DNA of 64,000 bases from Leguminivora glycinivorella (GCF_023078275.1 NC_062975.1:24369085-24433084), one strand, 5' to 3'; positions 1-10,376 are shown, counted from the first letter of the stretch. Numbers and translations are program-made. The notes: generated by a model not told the origin, from the sequence alone.

Positions 1-711
1 TTTCGAACGTGTCTGGCTTCAAAATACTCAACTTTTGTATAATTCTTCGATTGCCAAAAGTACGGTGTCGGTAAAAAGAAGGCAGATAATATTCAAAGCA
101 TCATTCGAGGAATCGTCGATCCGTGTAAGTTCGACGAGCTGTGATAACTTAGCGTCAACTTTATAAGCAGTGCACAGAATACCAACCGTAGACTACGTAT
201 CGTATCTACAGCACCGTGGCTCATAGGACCATGGTTTCAAGGACGAAAAGGAAGGAAATGACACCGCAAACCCCCCAAGTTCGAACCGAAAAAAAATTTT
301 TGTCGTTTCATGTGCCAATGATTACGTGAATAATTTGATTTTCTGAATGATTAATCGAAAGGAAATAAATCACTGTTTAATCTAAGTACAACTTTTGTAC
401 TAAATAGTCTGATTAATCCGCTGAAACTACATTTAGTAGGCCGCTAGCGGCCGCTGTCGAGGTAAAACAATGGTCACCTTTTTTCATTTATAGTCTGCCT
501 CTTTTGCACTCATGAGATGTTGATATACGTGAGAGCTTCTCTTTCGCACATTTCCGCAGTCTTTAAACGTGAGCGAAATTATAATGAATGCGTTGCGATC
601 GCCACGTCAACGGTTGCCTCTTCGGCTAGCCTAGCAGAAATGGGCACAAAAATGTGTCAATGTCTCCCTGACAAAACATGCCACATCCTTGTAGTATCTC
701 GCCGCGACATA
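1..711. other. No recognised gene; unassigned DNA
   Basis: I see no domain, splice-bounded exon series or repeat shared with the rest of the window. An open frame at 517-909 runs straight through the hairpin at 712-876, so it is not credible as a gene. Confidence 0.5.
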
Positions 712-876
712 GATCTAAGGGTCCCCCCACATCTAGCGTCTCGCGAGCGTAGCGTCGGGCCAACTGTATGGCAAAGCCTGACGCTGCGTCGGCGCGACGT
801 CGACGCGACGTCTTTTTTCATACAGTTGGCCCGACGCTACGCTCGCGAGACGCTAGATGTGGGGGACCCTAAGATC
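712..876. mobile_element. Hairpin MITE-like element
   Basis: Arms of about 58 bp at 712-770 and 819-876 are near-perfect reverse complements, starting GATCTAAGGGTCCCCC and ending GGGGGACCCTAAGATC. They enclose a GC-rich spacer of about 48 bp. Size and structure fit a non-autonomous DNA transposon. The target duplication is unclear, so no superfamily is assigned. Confidence 0.8.
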
Positions 877-1271
877 ACACATCTATTTACAATGGTTTTT
901 ATGACATAATGACGAGTAGCCAATATCGTGGCGTCATATTCTCGCGCCAATCATGTGCAAGCTCTGCAGAGCGTATTATCGTGCGAGTCTATTTGTCAAG
1001 TGATCTGCGATTCGGCTCCTTTAACCCCTCGTTGGCGGTGACAGTCTGGAGTTACGGCCGGCCCGGAACTTCGATTACGGAATTTTTCGGCTTTTTTTTT
1101 ACGACAAGGATATATAGAGGATCGAAGGCGCAAATTAGAAGTTCCAGTTTTCCAGATGCAAGAAAGTTTTTGTTTAGTTTGTTAGTCTGGGTTTGATGAC
1201 CTAGTTGAAAATCAGCACAGGCGCGATCAGACCAATTAAATTGTTCACTGATATCAGAATTAATTCAATCC
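877..1271. other. No recognised feature
   Basis: Frames of up to 95 codons are open here but show no domain, composition bias or neighbouring exon that would support a gene. Confidence 0.4.
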
Positions 1272-1670
1272 TCTACACCGTGTTTTTTTTTATTTTCCGT
1301 TAAATTTGACACGTAGCTAGCTACCTAGGTTAATTAACCAGGGTGGCTCCTGATAATGATCAGGAGCCACCCTGTATTTCACTTTTAGTTAAATTTTCAA
1401 AAAAAAATTTTATCATTTTCATACATAATAAATGAATTTATTAGTGTGAGAGATCCTTAAGAACAACATTCAAGTTAGTGTCAAGTAATTGACGGCACAT
1501 GTCAAAACAAATAACATTAGGAATTGGTAACGGCTGTCACACACGTGTTCAGTAATTATTTTTATTTTTTTAATAACTCGATAACCGTAAGAGTTAAGAC
1601 GCTAGTTTCTTAAAGAAATTAATTCTATTTGATCTACAGAACATTGCCTTAAAGTTAACGGAATTCAATA
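1272..1670 (+). repeat. Dispersed repeat A, copy 1 (second copy at 18359)
   Basis: About 400 bp align with 18359-18725, from CACCGTGTTTTTTT through AATTCGACACG-like sequence to TTAAAGTTAACGGAATTC. The two copies are clearly homologous but diverged by point changes and small indels. There is no coding capacity. This copy carries a perfect palindrome (1339-1374) that is only half present in the other copy. Confidence 0.8.
1339..1374. repeat. Perfect 16-bp palindrome with 4-nt loop
   Basis: Arm CAGGGTGGCTCCTGAT at 1339-1354 is followed by a four-base loop and the exact reverse complement at 1359-1374. It lies inside dispersed repeat A. The paralogue near 18415 keeps only a right-arm-like part. 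Confidence 0.9.
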
Positions 1671-1849
1671 AAAACAGGTTGTATAATCAGTGAACGTTCA
1701 AATTACTCTGTATATTTTCAAAAGCAGCGATAAGCTAGCGAACCAAAATTATGTTATATTATCAAGCCACCACCTATCTATGTTCGCGGAATTCGTAGTA
1801 GCTTAGTCCATTTCTTATGATTTTTTCCTTATTGTATCTTTGTAAAACC

Positions 1850-2365
1850 AGGGGCGGCTCACTACGCGATTCTATCGCCGCGCTACAAAGTACATGCTGG
1901 CGGCCGCGAGTTCGCGGCCTAAGCAGGGGTGGCGCGCGGCGCGTTTTCACGGAACTCACGTTCCCACTTTCTATTGTTACTTTACGTCGCGAGTTTTTTT
2001 AAGCTTCTTTTAAAGTGAATGGCTTATAATGCTTAGTTAAATAAACATCATGAATAAAATAGGACAATATTACACTGGTCTACTATTGCTTAAGTCCCAC
2101 GGAAAAGTTCAATAAGGCTTGTGATGTTGGGATTTCAACAATAATATATAAATACTGTACATGTATATACCTAGAAAGTACCCAAGACTTGAATATAATA
2201 AGCATTTTATCTGAGTATTAAATCTTTTTAATTCATAGGCAACCCTATCGTCCGACGCTGCGCACGTGCGGCTCGTTTCTTTGTTAGAATTTTGTAGGCA
2301 TTCAAAAGGCGGCATTTCGTGGACATCAAAGCAGTGGGCCTTCTGTACTTGTACTATTATATATT
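1850..2365. repeat. Dispersed repeat B, copy 1 (second copy at 51097)
   Basis: About 520 bp match 51097-51628, beginning AGGGGCGGCTCACT and ending TGGGCCTTCTGTACTTG. A GC-rich head with GCGGCCGCGAGTTCGCGG is followed by an AT-rich body. Around 2094-2200 it resembles the minus-strand tail of the SINE family seen at 9196. The small open frames on both strands are by-products of this repeat. Confidence 0.8.
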
Positions 2366-3107
2366 CTGTGGTAAAACTGTAACTTGAAACGATAAATGTA
2401 GTACCGTATAAATATTATAGTAGGTACTTTACTAAAGCAAAATTTAATATCTTAAAAGCCAGCGCAATTCACAAATTAGCAACTTAACTTATTACGTAAA
2501 CGCAATTCCTTTCCGCTTAAATGTAGTTAGTTATATACTCTGACATTTCCATGATTTAAATCCAGTATAAATCTTTTCTATTGCTTTATTCTTGAACAAA
2601 AAAATGAATGAGGAGTTAGCATGAGAACTCGGAATCTACTTGAAATTACTGCTCTGTGGCTCAGTGGTCGTTTAGGCCGATTGTGGTTACATAATTTGAA
2701 AATTAAAATTAATAAAGTGACTTTAGTAATAAATAAATAGACTATTTTATTGCTCATCTCATCAAAATAATTATATCAGATTCAAATAAAACAAACAGTT
2801 GAAACTATTGGCATTGGCACCCCGCAGCGCACCTAGGTTGCTGACGAGACGAAAAAATATATAGTGGATTAAATGAAGAGCCATGTAAAACCTGACCAAA
2901 AATATATGTGTCAAGAGGTCGCTGTTATTCTGATGTTTGCGGTGAGAGTTCGGTTCAGTTTGAAGATAATAGTTCTAATGAAATTCCGCAACATGGCGCG
3001 TAGTATAATATGTAGTCATTTATTTCTGGTCAGGCTATACAGGTCTTCCGGCCGATAACTTATAGAGTGGTCAACAACCCTGGTGGAAGTCAGCTGCCTG
3101 AAATTAG
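2366..3107. other. No recognised gene; AT-rich
   Basis: No repeat partner of substance and no coding evidence. A short open frame at 2873-3058 has no domain. A short phrase near 3023-3045 (TTTCTGGTCAGG) recurs near 58200, but too briefly to define a family. Confidence 0.4.
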
Positions 3108-3200
3108 TAACTTGTGTCTTTGAAACACTCTTTCGGTCGTGTTTTAATTCATCGCCACTCGTTTCGAACTTCCTTTTTTCCGAACTTGTATCGTAACATA
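3108..3200 (+). repeat. Dispersed repeat C, fragment
   Basis: Matches the 3' parts of the copies at 31312-31520 and 46155-46345: a short run ending AAACACTC, then GGTCGTGTTTTAATT and CACTCGTTTCGAACTTCC. Only the distal part is present. Non-coding. Confidence 0.65.
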
Positions 3201-4032
3201 TACTTCTTAAAGGCTTTGCCAGAAATTCTCAAAAAGTTTGTACAAAAATTAAGGAAAAAGTTAAATTTGTTTTTTTTTATTCCTATTTTGTTACCACGAT
3301 TTTTTTGATAAATTGAGATTTTAGTAACTTTTATTTCGTTATTAAGGTTCACTAGTATCTATATTTTCTTAATTATAACAATTATCCTTTATATATCTTA
3401 CGAAAGTCGACGCATATTATTAAATGTTCGTAACAAAATGGGATCAATTAAAATTTGCTGACGTGGCTATGTACAAACTTTTTGAGAACTGCTGTGCAGA
3501 TAACGAATTGATTCTCTAATACACTTGCAGTTGCCATACAAATATAAATGTTACGTTTTGTTACCAACACTGATGGGCGATAACGATACAGTTCGTATCA
3601 AAATCAAATATAAAATGTTAAAGCAGAATCGGCCATCTCAGTAGCTCAGTACGAGTATACGTCTTCGTATATGATTTATGATGTCTTTATTAAAAGCGGT
3701 TGGCAATACAAGCGTTTTTCCTGAATTATTGCGCGGCGTATAAGAGAGAAGTCCTTGGACCGCGGACAACTTAATCGTTGTGAAAAAACTGGTCTAATAT
3801 AAGTAGAACTCTGTCAAAAAAGTTCAAGGGTGTTTGCAGGTACTTACAAAAACTCACGTCTTTCCAAAAAGGGTAGGCAAAGCACTGGGAAGCACACAAA
3901 TTTCAGTGTAGTTCTTAGCCATTAAGAGGTTGAAAGAAAATTAAATTGTGCAGAACATTGCAAGTGACCCCACACCCCAAAATCAACTTTTACGGCAGCC
4001 ACGGCTTATAAATACGCTTTGTTACCTAGTAT
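3201..4032. other. Mostly unassigned; one short shared repeat
   Basis: Positions 3429-3485 match the reverse complement of 28296-28345 (AAATGGGATCAATTAAAA, then GACGTGGCTATGTACAAA). The rest is AT-rich and shows nothing I can name. Confidence 0.4.
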
Positions 4033-4074
4033 ATGGTCTTGATTTTACTTCTAAAGAATACTTCAATTATTTCA

Positions 4075-4210
4075 ATACATAGCAAACGTGGCAAACCAAG
4101 AACAAATAGGCCTCTCGTTCCCAGAACGTGCAAGTTGTGGAATGATCCACCTTCTGAGGTGTTTCCCTTGTGCTATGACATGGGACTCTTCAAGAAGCAG
4201 GTATTTAGGG
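4075..4210 (+). pseudogene. Non-LTR retrotransposon ORF2, extreme C-terminus
   Basis: The translation contains RTCKLWNDPPSEVFP and YDMGLFKKQVFR. This matches the motif 'RTxxLWNxLPxxVFPxxYxxxxFKxxV' that closes many insect CR1/Jockey-type reverse transcriptase proteins. The same coding end occurs on the minus strand around 54030-54125, where the DNA is about 80% alike by eye. Only about 45 codons survive, with no RT core upstream, so this is a 5'-truncated dead copy. It ends where the TTA-flanked element at 4219 begins, and the open frame runs artificially into that element. Confidence 0.75.
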
Positions 4211-4218
4211 TTCTCTTA

Positions 4219-4927
4219 CGGCCTAGCCACGACAATGGTCTAAGGCGGCGAGCGGGGCGGCTGGGCTGCGCGGGAAACGCGCGCGGGCGCTAGCCATGCC
4301 ACGTACTTTTAGAAGCGGCGGCAGGGCCTAGTAGCGGCCAGGACGCTTTCATATTTAAAAACATGTTTTTTACTGTCTAATATGACTCTAAAGTGCATAG
4401 AATGCTTTAATTAGTCAATTACGTCTTGTACAAGAAAATATGTGTGATAACTAAATACAGGACATTTATTTCATGGCTAGTTAAATGATACTTAATATAA
4501 ATAACCAATCAGAAAAAAATTAAGAGTAAATACGAATAAATACTATACAAAAATATGTTTGAAAACATTATTACATACTACACACGCGAAAGTACATTTA
4601 AATTTTTAATAAATAATGGTTTCGGGTTCAAGACGCTCATAATAAAAACAAAATCTTTTGTTTCGCGTGGAATCGCTAGCCCCATCTAGCCGCCTAGGCC
4701 GGCCGCGCCGCTCCAATGTCGTGGCGGTGCGGGCGCGGCGCGCTACAGTTGTTCGAGTCGCGCGCCGCCCCGCGCGCCGCTCCCGCGGGTAGGCCCGTGA
4801 AATCCGCGCGCGTTTTCGAACAGCGGCGCGAGTCGTGGCATGCCTCGCGCGCGCTGCGTTTTTGTTTTTGTGACTTACCGCTTGCCGCTGCCGCAAAACG
4901 CCTTAGACCATTGTCGTGGCTAGGCCG
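4219..4927. mobile_element. Harbinger-like non-autonomous element, 709 bp, TTA duplication
   Basis: Terminal inverted repeats CGGCCTAGCCACGACA and its complement lie at 4219 and 4927. They are flanked by TTA at 4216-4218 and 4928-4930. A three-base TWA duplication is typical of PIF/Harbinger. The ends are the same as those of the 145-bp elements at 14934 and 44115, but this copy is five times longer: a GC-rich shell surrounds an AT-rich core at 4340-4670. The GC-rich open frames on both strands at 4606-4931 are by-products of the arm composition. Confidence 0.8.
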
Positions 4928-5169
4928 TTAGGTTGACAACGCATAAGTGGCTCCGCTGATGTTGCTTATGTCTGTTGAGTCTGCTCGTTTGCTACCTATA
5001 TCAGGCCTACGTCACTCGCTCGCGGTCGCGCGAGTCTACCCGCTAGCAGTTGCCTCGAGGTAGCAAGTGGCCGAGGGGCTCGAGGTAGCACGTACCTACC
5101 TATTCTTCTGAGTTTTACGTTGTAACTTATTAGTATTAATATGGTCTTCGCTTACCGCGATAGTTACTC

Positions 5170-6148
5170 ATGAAATAAAACTATGGAAACGGATTAAATC
5201 GCGTGTAATGAATTAACAATTCATCCCGACGTTTCGAAAACTTTACAGCATTACTATGTTAAAAAATATTACCATTACTATGTTCAAAAGTTCGTTTTTG
5301 TCAATTTTGTGTAGATTGATTAATTGTTTTTTTTAACATAGTAATGTTACCTAAATTTTTTGCATATTGTATAACTAGCTTTATTAATAGTGTATGAACC
5401 TGCCTTAAAAATCTATATTATTTATGGTCATGGTTCGTTAATATTTCTTGTATGTGAGTAGCTTTTGCACATTGTGTTTTTAGGGTTCCGTAGTCAACTA
5501 GGAACCCTTATAGTTTCGCCATGTCTGTCTGTCCGTCCGTCCGTCCGTCCGTCCGTCCGTCCGTCCGTCCGCGGATAATCTCAGTAACCGTAAGCACTAG
5601 AAAGCTGAAATTTGGTACCAATATGTATATCAATCACGCCAACAAAGTGCAAAAATAAAAAATGGAAAAAAATGTTTTATTAGGGTACCCCCCCTACATG
5701 TAAAGTGGGGGCTGATTTTTTTTTTCATTCTAACCCCAACGTGTGATATATCGTTGGATAGGTATTTAAAAATGAATAAGGGTTTACTAAGATCGTTTTT
5801 TGATATTATTAATATTTTCGGAAATAATCGCTCCTAAAGGAAAAAAAAGTGCGTCCCCCCCCCTCTAACTTTTGAACACTATGTTTAAAAAATATGAAAA
5901 AAATCAAAAAAGTATAACTTTATAAAGACTTTCTAGGAAAATTGTTTTGAACTTGATAGGTTCAGTAGTTTTTGAGAAAAATACGAAAAACTACGAAACC
6001 CTACACTGAGCGTGGCCCGACACGCTCTTGGCCGGTTTTTTTTCCTCAGTCACCCGTCGACCACGAATGCTGTAAAGTGTTCGAAACGTCGGGATGAATT
6101 GTAAATTCATTATACGCGATTTAATCCGTTTCCATAGTTTTATTTCAT
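5170..6148. mobile_element. Long inverted-repeat element, split by a (GTCC)n repeat
   Basis: Arms at 5170-5250 (ATGAAATAAAACTATGGAAA, then CCCGACGTTTCGAAAA) and 6068-6148 are inverted copies of about 80 bp. Between them lies AT-rich DNA plus a complete (GTCC)n-carrying repeat at 5481-6043, inserted later. The right inner flank includes CAGTCACCCGTCGACCACG. A decayed single arm of the same family occurs at about 12730-12800. Confidence 0.8.
5481..6043 (+). repeat. (GTCC)n-carrying dispersed repeat, copy 1
   Basis: Starts TAGGGTTCCGTAGTCAACT, which can fold on AGGAACCC. It then has a (GTCC)n run at about 5528-5571, a 430-bp conserved body, and a terminal hairpin GAGCGTG/CACGCTC before TTGGCCGGTTTTTT. 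Near-identical copies lie at 12134-12718 (minus), 45512-46068 (plus) and 62420-62995 (minus). Two diverged subfamilies are at 8410 and 60262. No coding capacity. The hairpin-ended layout suggests a mobile unit of uncertain class. Confidence 0.85.
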
Positions 6149-6464
6149 ATAGTTAAATAAAGCGTAGGTATCTGTCGTTTTGGGGGCCAGTTAGTTATCT
6201 GTTACGTTAGTATTAATAATCTGTGCCTATATCATAAAAAAATATTTTCTTTAAGTCGGAACTTAACATTACAATTGGGTAAACTTGTAACAATGTTTTG
6301 TTTTCCTTTCTCTTGTTTCGCTTTCATTTTCTAAATATAACTGGCTCTCGTCCCGGGAATGGCCCGAGGCGAACCTTAAACATACTCTCTTTTCAAGACT
6401 TCCGAGTTTATTATTAAAATGCTACAAGGGTACTAAAAAAAGAAGTTGTATATTTTGTTATATC
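6149..6464. other. No recognised feature
   Basis: AT-rich spacer between two element nests. I see nothing in it beyond short open frames. Confidence 0.4.
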
Positions 6465-6512
6465 CATACTAAATAAATGAGAAAGTTTGTGCGTTTGTTT
6501 GTCCGTCATTAA

Positions 6513-7033
6513 GACGCTACAGGAGCGAAAATGCTAAAATGGAAAAGAGCCCCCCTTTCAATATCGGCGGAATTCTAGTTTAATATACTAATGTTATCAA
6601 CTATATTTATCGAAAAAAAAAATTGTCCATCAAGAACAACTCATTTAAAAGATATTGCGAAAAAAATCTTTAAAATCGAGGTCTCGCTCTCGACTGTTTC
6701 CTCCTTCAAAACTTAATCAATCGTAACGAAATCTGAAAATCTGAATAACAATAAAATAATCTGTGTCGGACCGTTTAGTTTTTTTTTGGCTAATTGTCAC
6801 CAATTTTGAATACCACACTTTTTTTTACATCATAATCAATAAGGCCGTTTTTGGCAATTTTTGAATGGATCTAGCGTCTTTAAAAATAAGAATATTAAAA
6901 AAAAATCAAAACGGTCCGACACAGATAAAAATAATAATAATCTGTTTTGAAAAAATCTTTGCTCTATCTTCAAAAACCAGGGAGGAAATAGTCGAGAGCG
7001 TTTGTATGTAGAATCGACCCCTCCTGTATCGTC
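6513..7033. mobile_element. TTAA-flanked non-autonomous element, copy 1
   Basis: Flanked by TTAA at 6509-6512 and 7034-7037. The ends GACGCTACAGGAG and CTCCTGTATCGTC are imperfect inverted repeats. Further paired sub-terminal blocks (ATCGAGGTCTCGCTCTCGAC against GTCGAGAGCG) make the whole unit weakly palindromic. Paralogues lie at 10652-11156 and 54148-54657. TTAA targets are known for piggyBac and Kolobok. The short ends do not decide which, and there is no ORF. Confidence 0.8.
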
Positions 7034-7131
7034 TTAACGGCAAAACAGAGCGACAAATTGACGTGATTTTTTTATGTGGAGATATTTGAAGGAATGGAGT
7101 GACATAGGCTATACTTCTTGTCTCTTTCTAA

Positions 7132-7271
7132 CGCCGTGTCTTGCGTGGGCGACGGTCGCGCGACCGTCGCCGTCGCGTCTCATACTTCCATATCGACAAG
7201 GTTTGATTTCGTATGCGTTGCATCGCCGTCGCGCGACCATCGCGCGACCGTCGCCCACGCAAGACACGGCG
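7132..7271. mobile_element. Hairpin MITE, 140 bp, TAA duplication
   Basis: Arms begin CGCCGTGTCTTGCGTGGG and end with its reverse complement. TAA flanks both sides (7129-7131 and 7272-7274), the PIF/Harbinger target type. Internal GTCGCGCGACCGTCGC blocks make a long GC-rich hairpin. The overlapping open frames on both strands here come from this palindrome and are not genes. Confidence 0.85.
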
Positions 7272-7365
7272 TAAGCCCCACTTCCCTAAAATGGGTGGTG
7301 GAAATTTGTATGCAGCATTCTGCAATTATCAAATTTAACGCGAGCGAAGCCGCGGGCAAAAGCTA

Positions 7366-7955
7366 ATTATATTATATTATACTCGCCTGTCGGTAAATAA
7401 ACACCGACATCGGAATCTTATATAACATAATGAAATTACAAACCTTAAAAATATCCTTATCCACTCACCACCAAAGTGCGCCCATTTTTCGAACCCATTT
7501 AGTATACATAAGCGGCCATACTGGGCCAATCCCTTGGTACCTAGCCAACGTCACAAGCATTGCACTTATATCAACCGAAATATAGACCGTGATTACGTTT
7601 TCGATTTTTGTCGAGCTCCCGATATTTCAACCTAGTTACATGCATCATGATTGCGGAAAAACTGAAGATGGCGGGTAGATGTCAAAGTTGTGTAGACAGC
7701 GCGCGATCTGCCACTGGTCGCATTCACAAAATACAAAAAGGTAATCACCGTCTATTCGTAGGTATATAAGCCTAATGAAAATATCCGTGAATCGTTCAAA
7801 ACTAGCAATGCACGGTCGAGAAGTTTCCAAAGTTGCAGAACATTCCTCATGAGAATTTTCGGTAACTTCTGAGAATGTTCTCGAGAACGAGAATTTATCA
7901 GAATACTTAGTAACTTCGTAGTTTATACCATAATTTCGTCGAACTAAGCAAGTCA
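7366..7955. other. No recognised gene
   Basis: An open frame of 148 codons on the minus strand (7645-8091) has no domain and reads through the tRNA-like block at 7956, so I do not call it a gene. Repeated GAATGTTCT/AGAACATTC pieces at 7835-7900 recur near 9020-9090. Confidence 0.5.
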
Positions 7956-8030
7956 AGACGTGGTCCCGTGGTAGTGCGCTGGCTTCGTATGCCGATGTGC
8001 TCAGGTTCGATCCTGACAGCGATCTTTTTG
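7956..8030 (+). repeat. tRNA-like SINE head
   Basis: GTGGTCCCGTGGTAGTGCG resembles a polymerase III A box, and AGGTTCGATCCTGAC matches the B-box/T-arm consensus. A T-rich stretch follows. No complete cloverleaf can be drawn, so this is a tRNA-derived SINE start and not a tRNA gene. Confidence 0.6.
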
Positions 8031-8409
8031 TTTCTATTTTGTTTTTTTTTTTGTATATACATATATTGGCATGACCAAAAACGGGCATCAAAAAATAATA
8101 GTTCGGTACCTAATTTAAAAAACTAATGCGCGCGAGCTAGTATGGAAGATGATTTTTATAGAATAATTGTTTATTGCGTGAACCGATTTTAACCATTTTT
8201 CCTCTATTTGAAAGCAGGTAATTTCATTGTTATTTTGTTAAAAAATACAGGTACAATAAACACCTGCAAGGGTGTTGAAATTGAAAATGTAAATCTGAAA
8301 GGTTTTTTATAAATTAAAAAAAAGTTTTCAAGATACGTGTACGATTTTATTTTTCCTGTAATATTCATTATAATAGCCATGTTTAGTAAAAATTTCATAA
8401 ATTTATGTT

Positions 8410-8805
8410 GGTAAACTTCGGAGATAAGGGGGGGCGTATTACCGTATTTTTTTTACATTTTCCTTCAAAAAACATTTTTTTTCCACAACCAAAAAATTAT
8501 AAAAAATAGTTTTGATATGTACAGTTTGAGCTCTTTCTAACGATACCCCACTTGGCCTAGTTACTTGAAATTTTCAGTTTGACCCCCTTTCATTTTGGCC
8601 ATTTTCTATCATTTATATTAAATAATTATAAAAAAAATACTTTCAACTTGTAGAGGTTCACAATGTTTATAACTATTCCAAATTTCATATCGATAGCATA
8701 AGTAGTTCTCGAGATATTTAACAATGTGACAGACGGACAGACAGACGGACAGAGTCGCACCATAAGGGTTCCTGTTGTACCTTTTTAGTACGGAACCCTA
8801 AAAAG
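8410..8805 (-). repeat. (GTCC)n repeat, diverged subfamily, minus strand
   Basis: It ends with GACAGACGGACAGACAGACG, then AAGGGTTCC and TACGGAACCCTAAAAA, the same head hairpin as the copy at 5481 in reverse. The body differs, with phrases such as TTCATATCGATAGCATAAG. Read on the minus strand, it starts at 8805. Confidence 0.7.
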
Positions 8806-9195
8806 TCAGGACTAAAACTGTGAAGTCTGAAAGTCGAAATGTTCCCTGAAGTATAGTGAGAATTTAAGCAACTTATAGTGAGAATTTAGGTAACTTATCA
8901 CTTATCAACAAAATAGCTAACTGTAATAGACAATATTATACCTATAATAACATATAGTTTTATATTATGCCCATTTAAACATTATTTCAAGTATATTCTC
9001 TTGTTTAAATAATAAATTGCATGTTGCGGGAATGTTCTGCGAACATTCTCAAGAATGTTGCCGCTTTTTGGGAATGTTCTGCAATTTCTACATTACTATT
9101 CAAAACTCGTAACGTTGCAATCGCTTACGGTAAGCGTTTCGCAGCTAGCTAATAAATAAATATTATAGAACATTCTTACAGAGATTGACTGAGGC
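8806..9195. other. No gene; repeated GAATGTTCT elements
   Basis: Positions 9020-9090 hold several GAATGTTC and GAACATTC blocks, similar to 7835-7900. Nothing coding is visible. Confidence 0.4.
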
Positions 9196-9401
9196 CCACG
9201 GTAAGCTCAAGAAGGCTTGTGTTGTGGGTACTCAGACAACGATATATATAATATATAAATACTTATATACATAGAAAACATCCATGACTCAGGAAAAAAT
9301 ATCTGTGCTCATCACACAAATAAATGCCCTTACCGGGATTCGAACCCGGGAACGCGGCGCAGCAGGCAGGGTCACTACTGACTGCGCCAGACCGATCATC
9401 G
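9196..9401 (-). mobile_element. tRNA-derived SINE, minus strand
   Basis: On the minus strand, GCGCAGTCAG and CCCGGGTTCGAATCCCGG form the tRNA-like head at 9345-9395. It is followed by GGGCATTTATTTGTGTGATG, CTGAGTCATGGATG and a TATA-rich run, then GAGTACCCACAACACAAGCC and the AGCTTACCGTGGGC-type tail at 9196. Family members are at 31849 (split), 43236 and 57060. Confidence 0.85.
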
Positions 9402-10115
9402 TATCTCTACTTATAGCTCTTTTGTAGTGTTGCGACAGAGCCAGACTGCGTTTGGGTTGTCACGTAGCGTCAACTATTGTCACTTCGGCTAGCCCCCGGC
9501 CCATAAAACTAGGGACGGACCCGCATTTACTCGTGTTTTACAGTTTTTACGATGAGTGAAAACCCTTTTTCTGGAGTAATGGTGAAAATGTAAGTTGTAA
9601 GTCTGTTTTACTTCTTGTAGGAGAGATAAAACTACACCAAGATTGCTGACAAGTAAATAAAAAGTGAAATAGTTATTTGTTATACAAGGGGGCAAAGTTG
9701 TATTTTAACGCCGAGTGTGGAATTGAAAAACGAGCAAGTGAAAGGATTCTATAGTTGAACCACGAGCGAAGCGAGTGGTTCGAGAATAGAATCCTGAACT
9801 TGCGAGTTTTTTAACACACGAGAAGTAAAATACATTTGCACCCGAGTGTAGGTAACACAAAACTTTTCCCCTCACTATAGCGAGGAAACTACAACGCAAA
9901 AAATGCGTTTACCACTGCTTCCAGTAGTTCCACAGGTGGTAAATCATCTTTATTACTAGATTCACCTACTTTTATCCATTTTAAAGCAGTTAATTTGACT
10001 TTATTCAAGGTCAAGTTACTTTACCCACTAGTGGATAAAATGCGTTTTTACCCGCTGGTATTAAAGGACAAAACACGTGTTTCCGAGCTAGTGAGGGGAA
10101 AAATACATTGAAGCC
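9402..10115. other. Probable old repeat with internal inverted motifs; no gene
   Basis: Positions 9700-9860 hold CACGAGCGAAGCGAGTGG flanked by GGATTCTATAGTT and GAATAGAATCC, a short inverted arrangement. Text of this kind is familiar from lepidopteran repeats, but there is no second copy in this window. Frames here lack domains. Confidence 0.4.
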
Positions 10116-10261
10116 GCTAAAAATGTCGTAGCTCTGACAGATGCGTCTTAGTTTAGTAAGAGGTGTCTAACTAATTCAGTGTGCGAATTCTGGAAAGGAA
10201 TTTTCATCTCATATAACACACAGACATACGCGGTTTTTTTTTATAAAGTGTTAGTGAATTA

Positions 10262-10345
10262 AAACCAAAATAAATTACACATAAAAAAAAGTTTATTAAC
10301 AGAGTTAGGTTTCTGGAAATGTAGAAACCTAACTCTGTTAATAAA

Positions 10346-10376
<31 letters not shown>

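Larger units (their letters stand above)
6465..7365 (+). repeat. SINE-like 170-bp repeat, broken by two insertions
   Basis: The outer parts match the uninterrupted copy at 58926-59098: CATACTAAATAAATGAGAAAG and TTTGTTTGTCCGTC at the left, GGCAAAACAGAGCGAC and GACATAGGCTAT in the middle, and GCGAGCGAAGCCGCGGGC at the right. A 521-bp TTAA-flanked element (6513-7033) and a 140-bp TAA-flanked hairpin (7132-7271) sit inside. Other copies are at 27815-27990 (minus), 47019-47060 (minus, fragment), 58032-58195 and 58926-59098. Confidence 0.8.

Noticed and set aside
517..1196. Two adjoining open frames of 130 and 95 codons
   Set aside because: The first crosses a hairpin MITE and neither shows a domain, exon-intron context or coding bias.
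4606..4931. Opposing Arg/Ala-rich frames of 96 and 71 codons
   Set aside because: They fall in the GC-rich arm of a TTA-flanked element; the residues reflect GCG/CGC composition.
5522..5571. CRISPR-like spaced repeats
   Set aside because: The 4-bp (GTCC) units are contiguous, with no spacers; the host is eukaryotic and the run belongs to a dispersed repeat.
7645..8091. 148-codon minus-strand frame
   Set aside because: It includes a tRNA-like SINE head and no recognisable domain.
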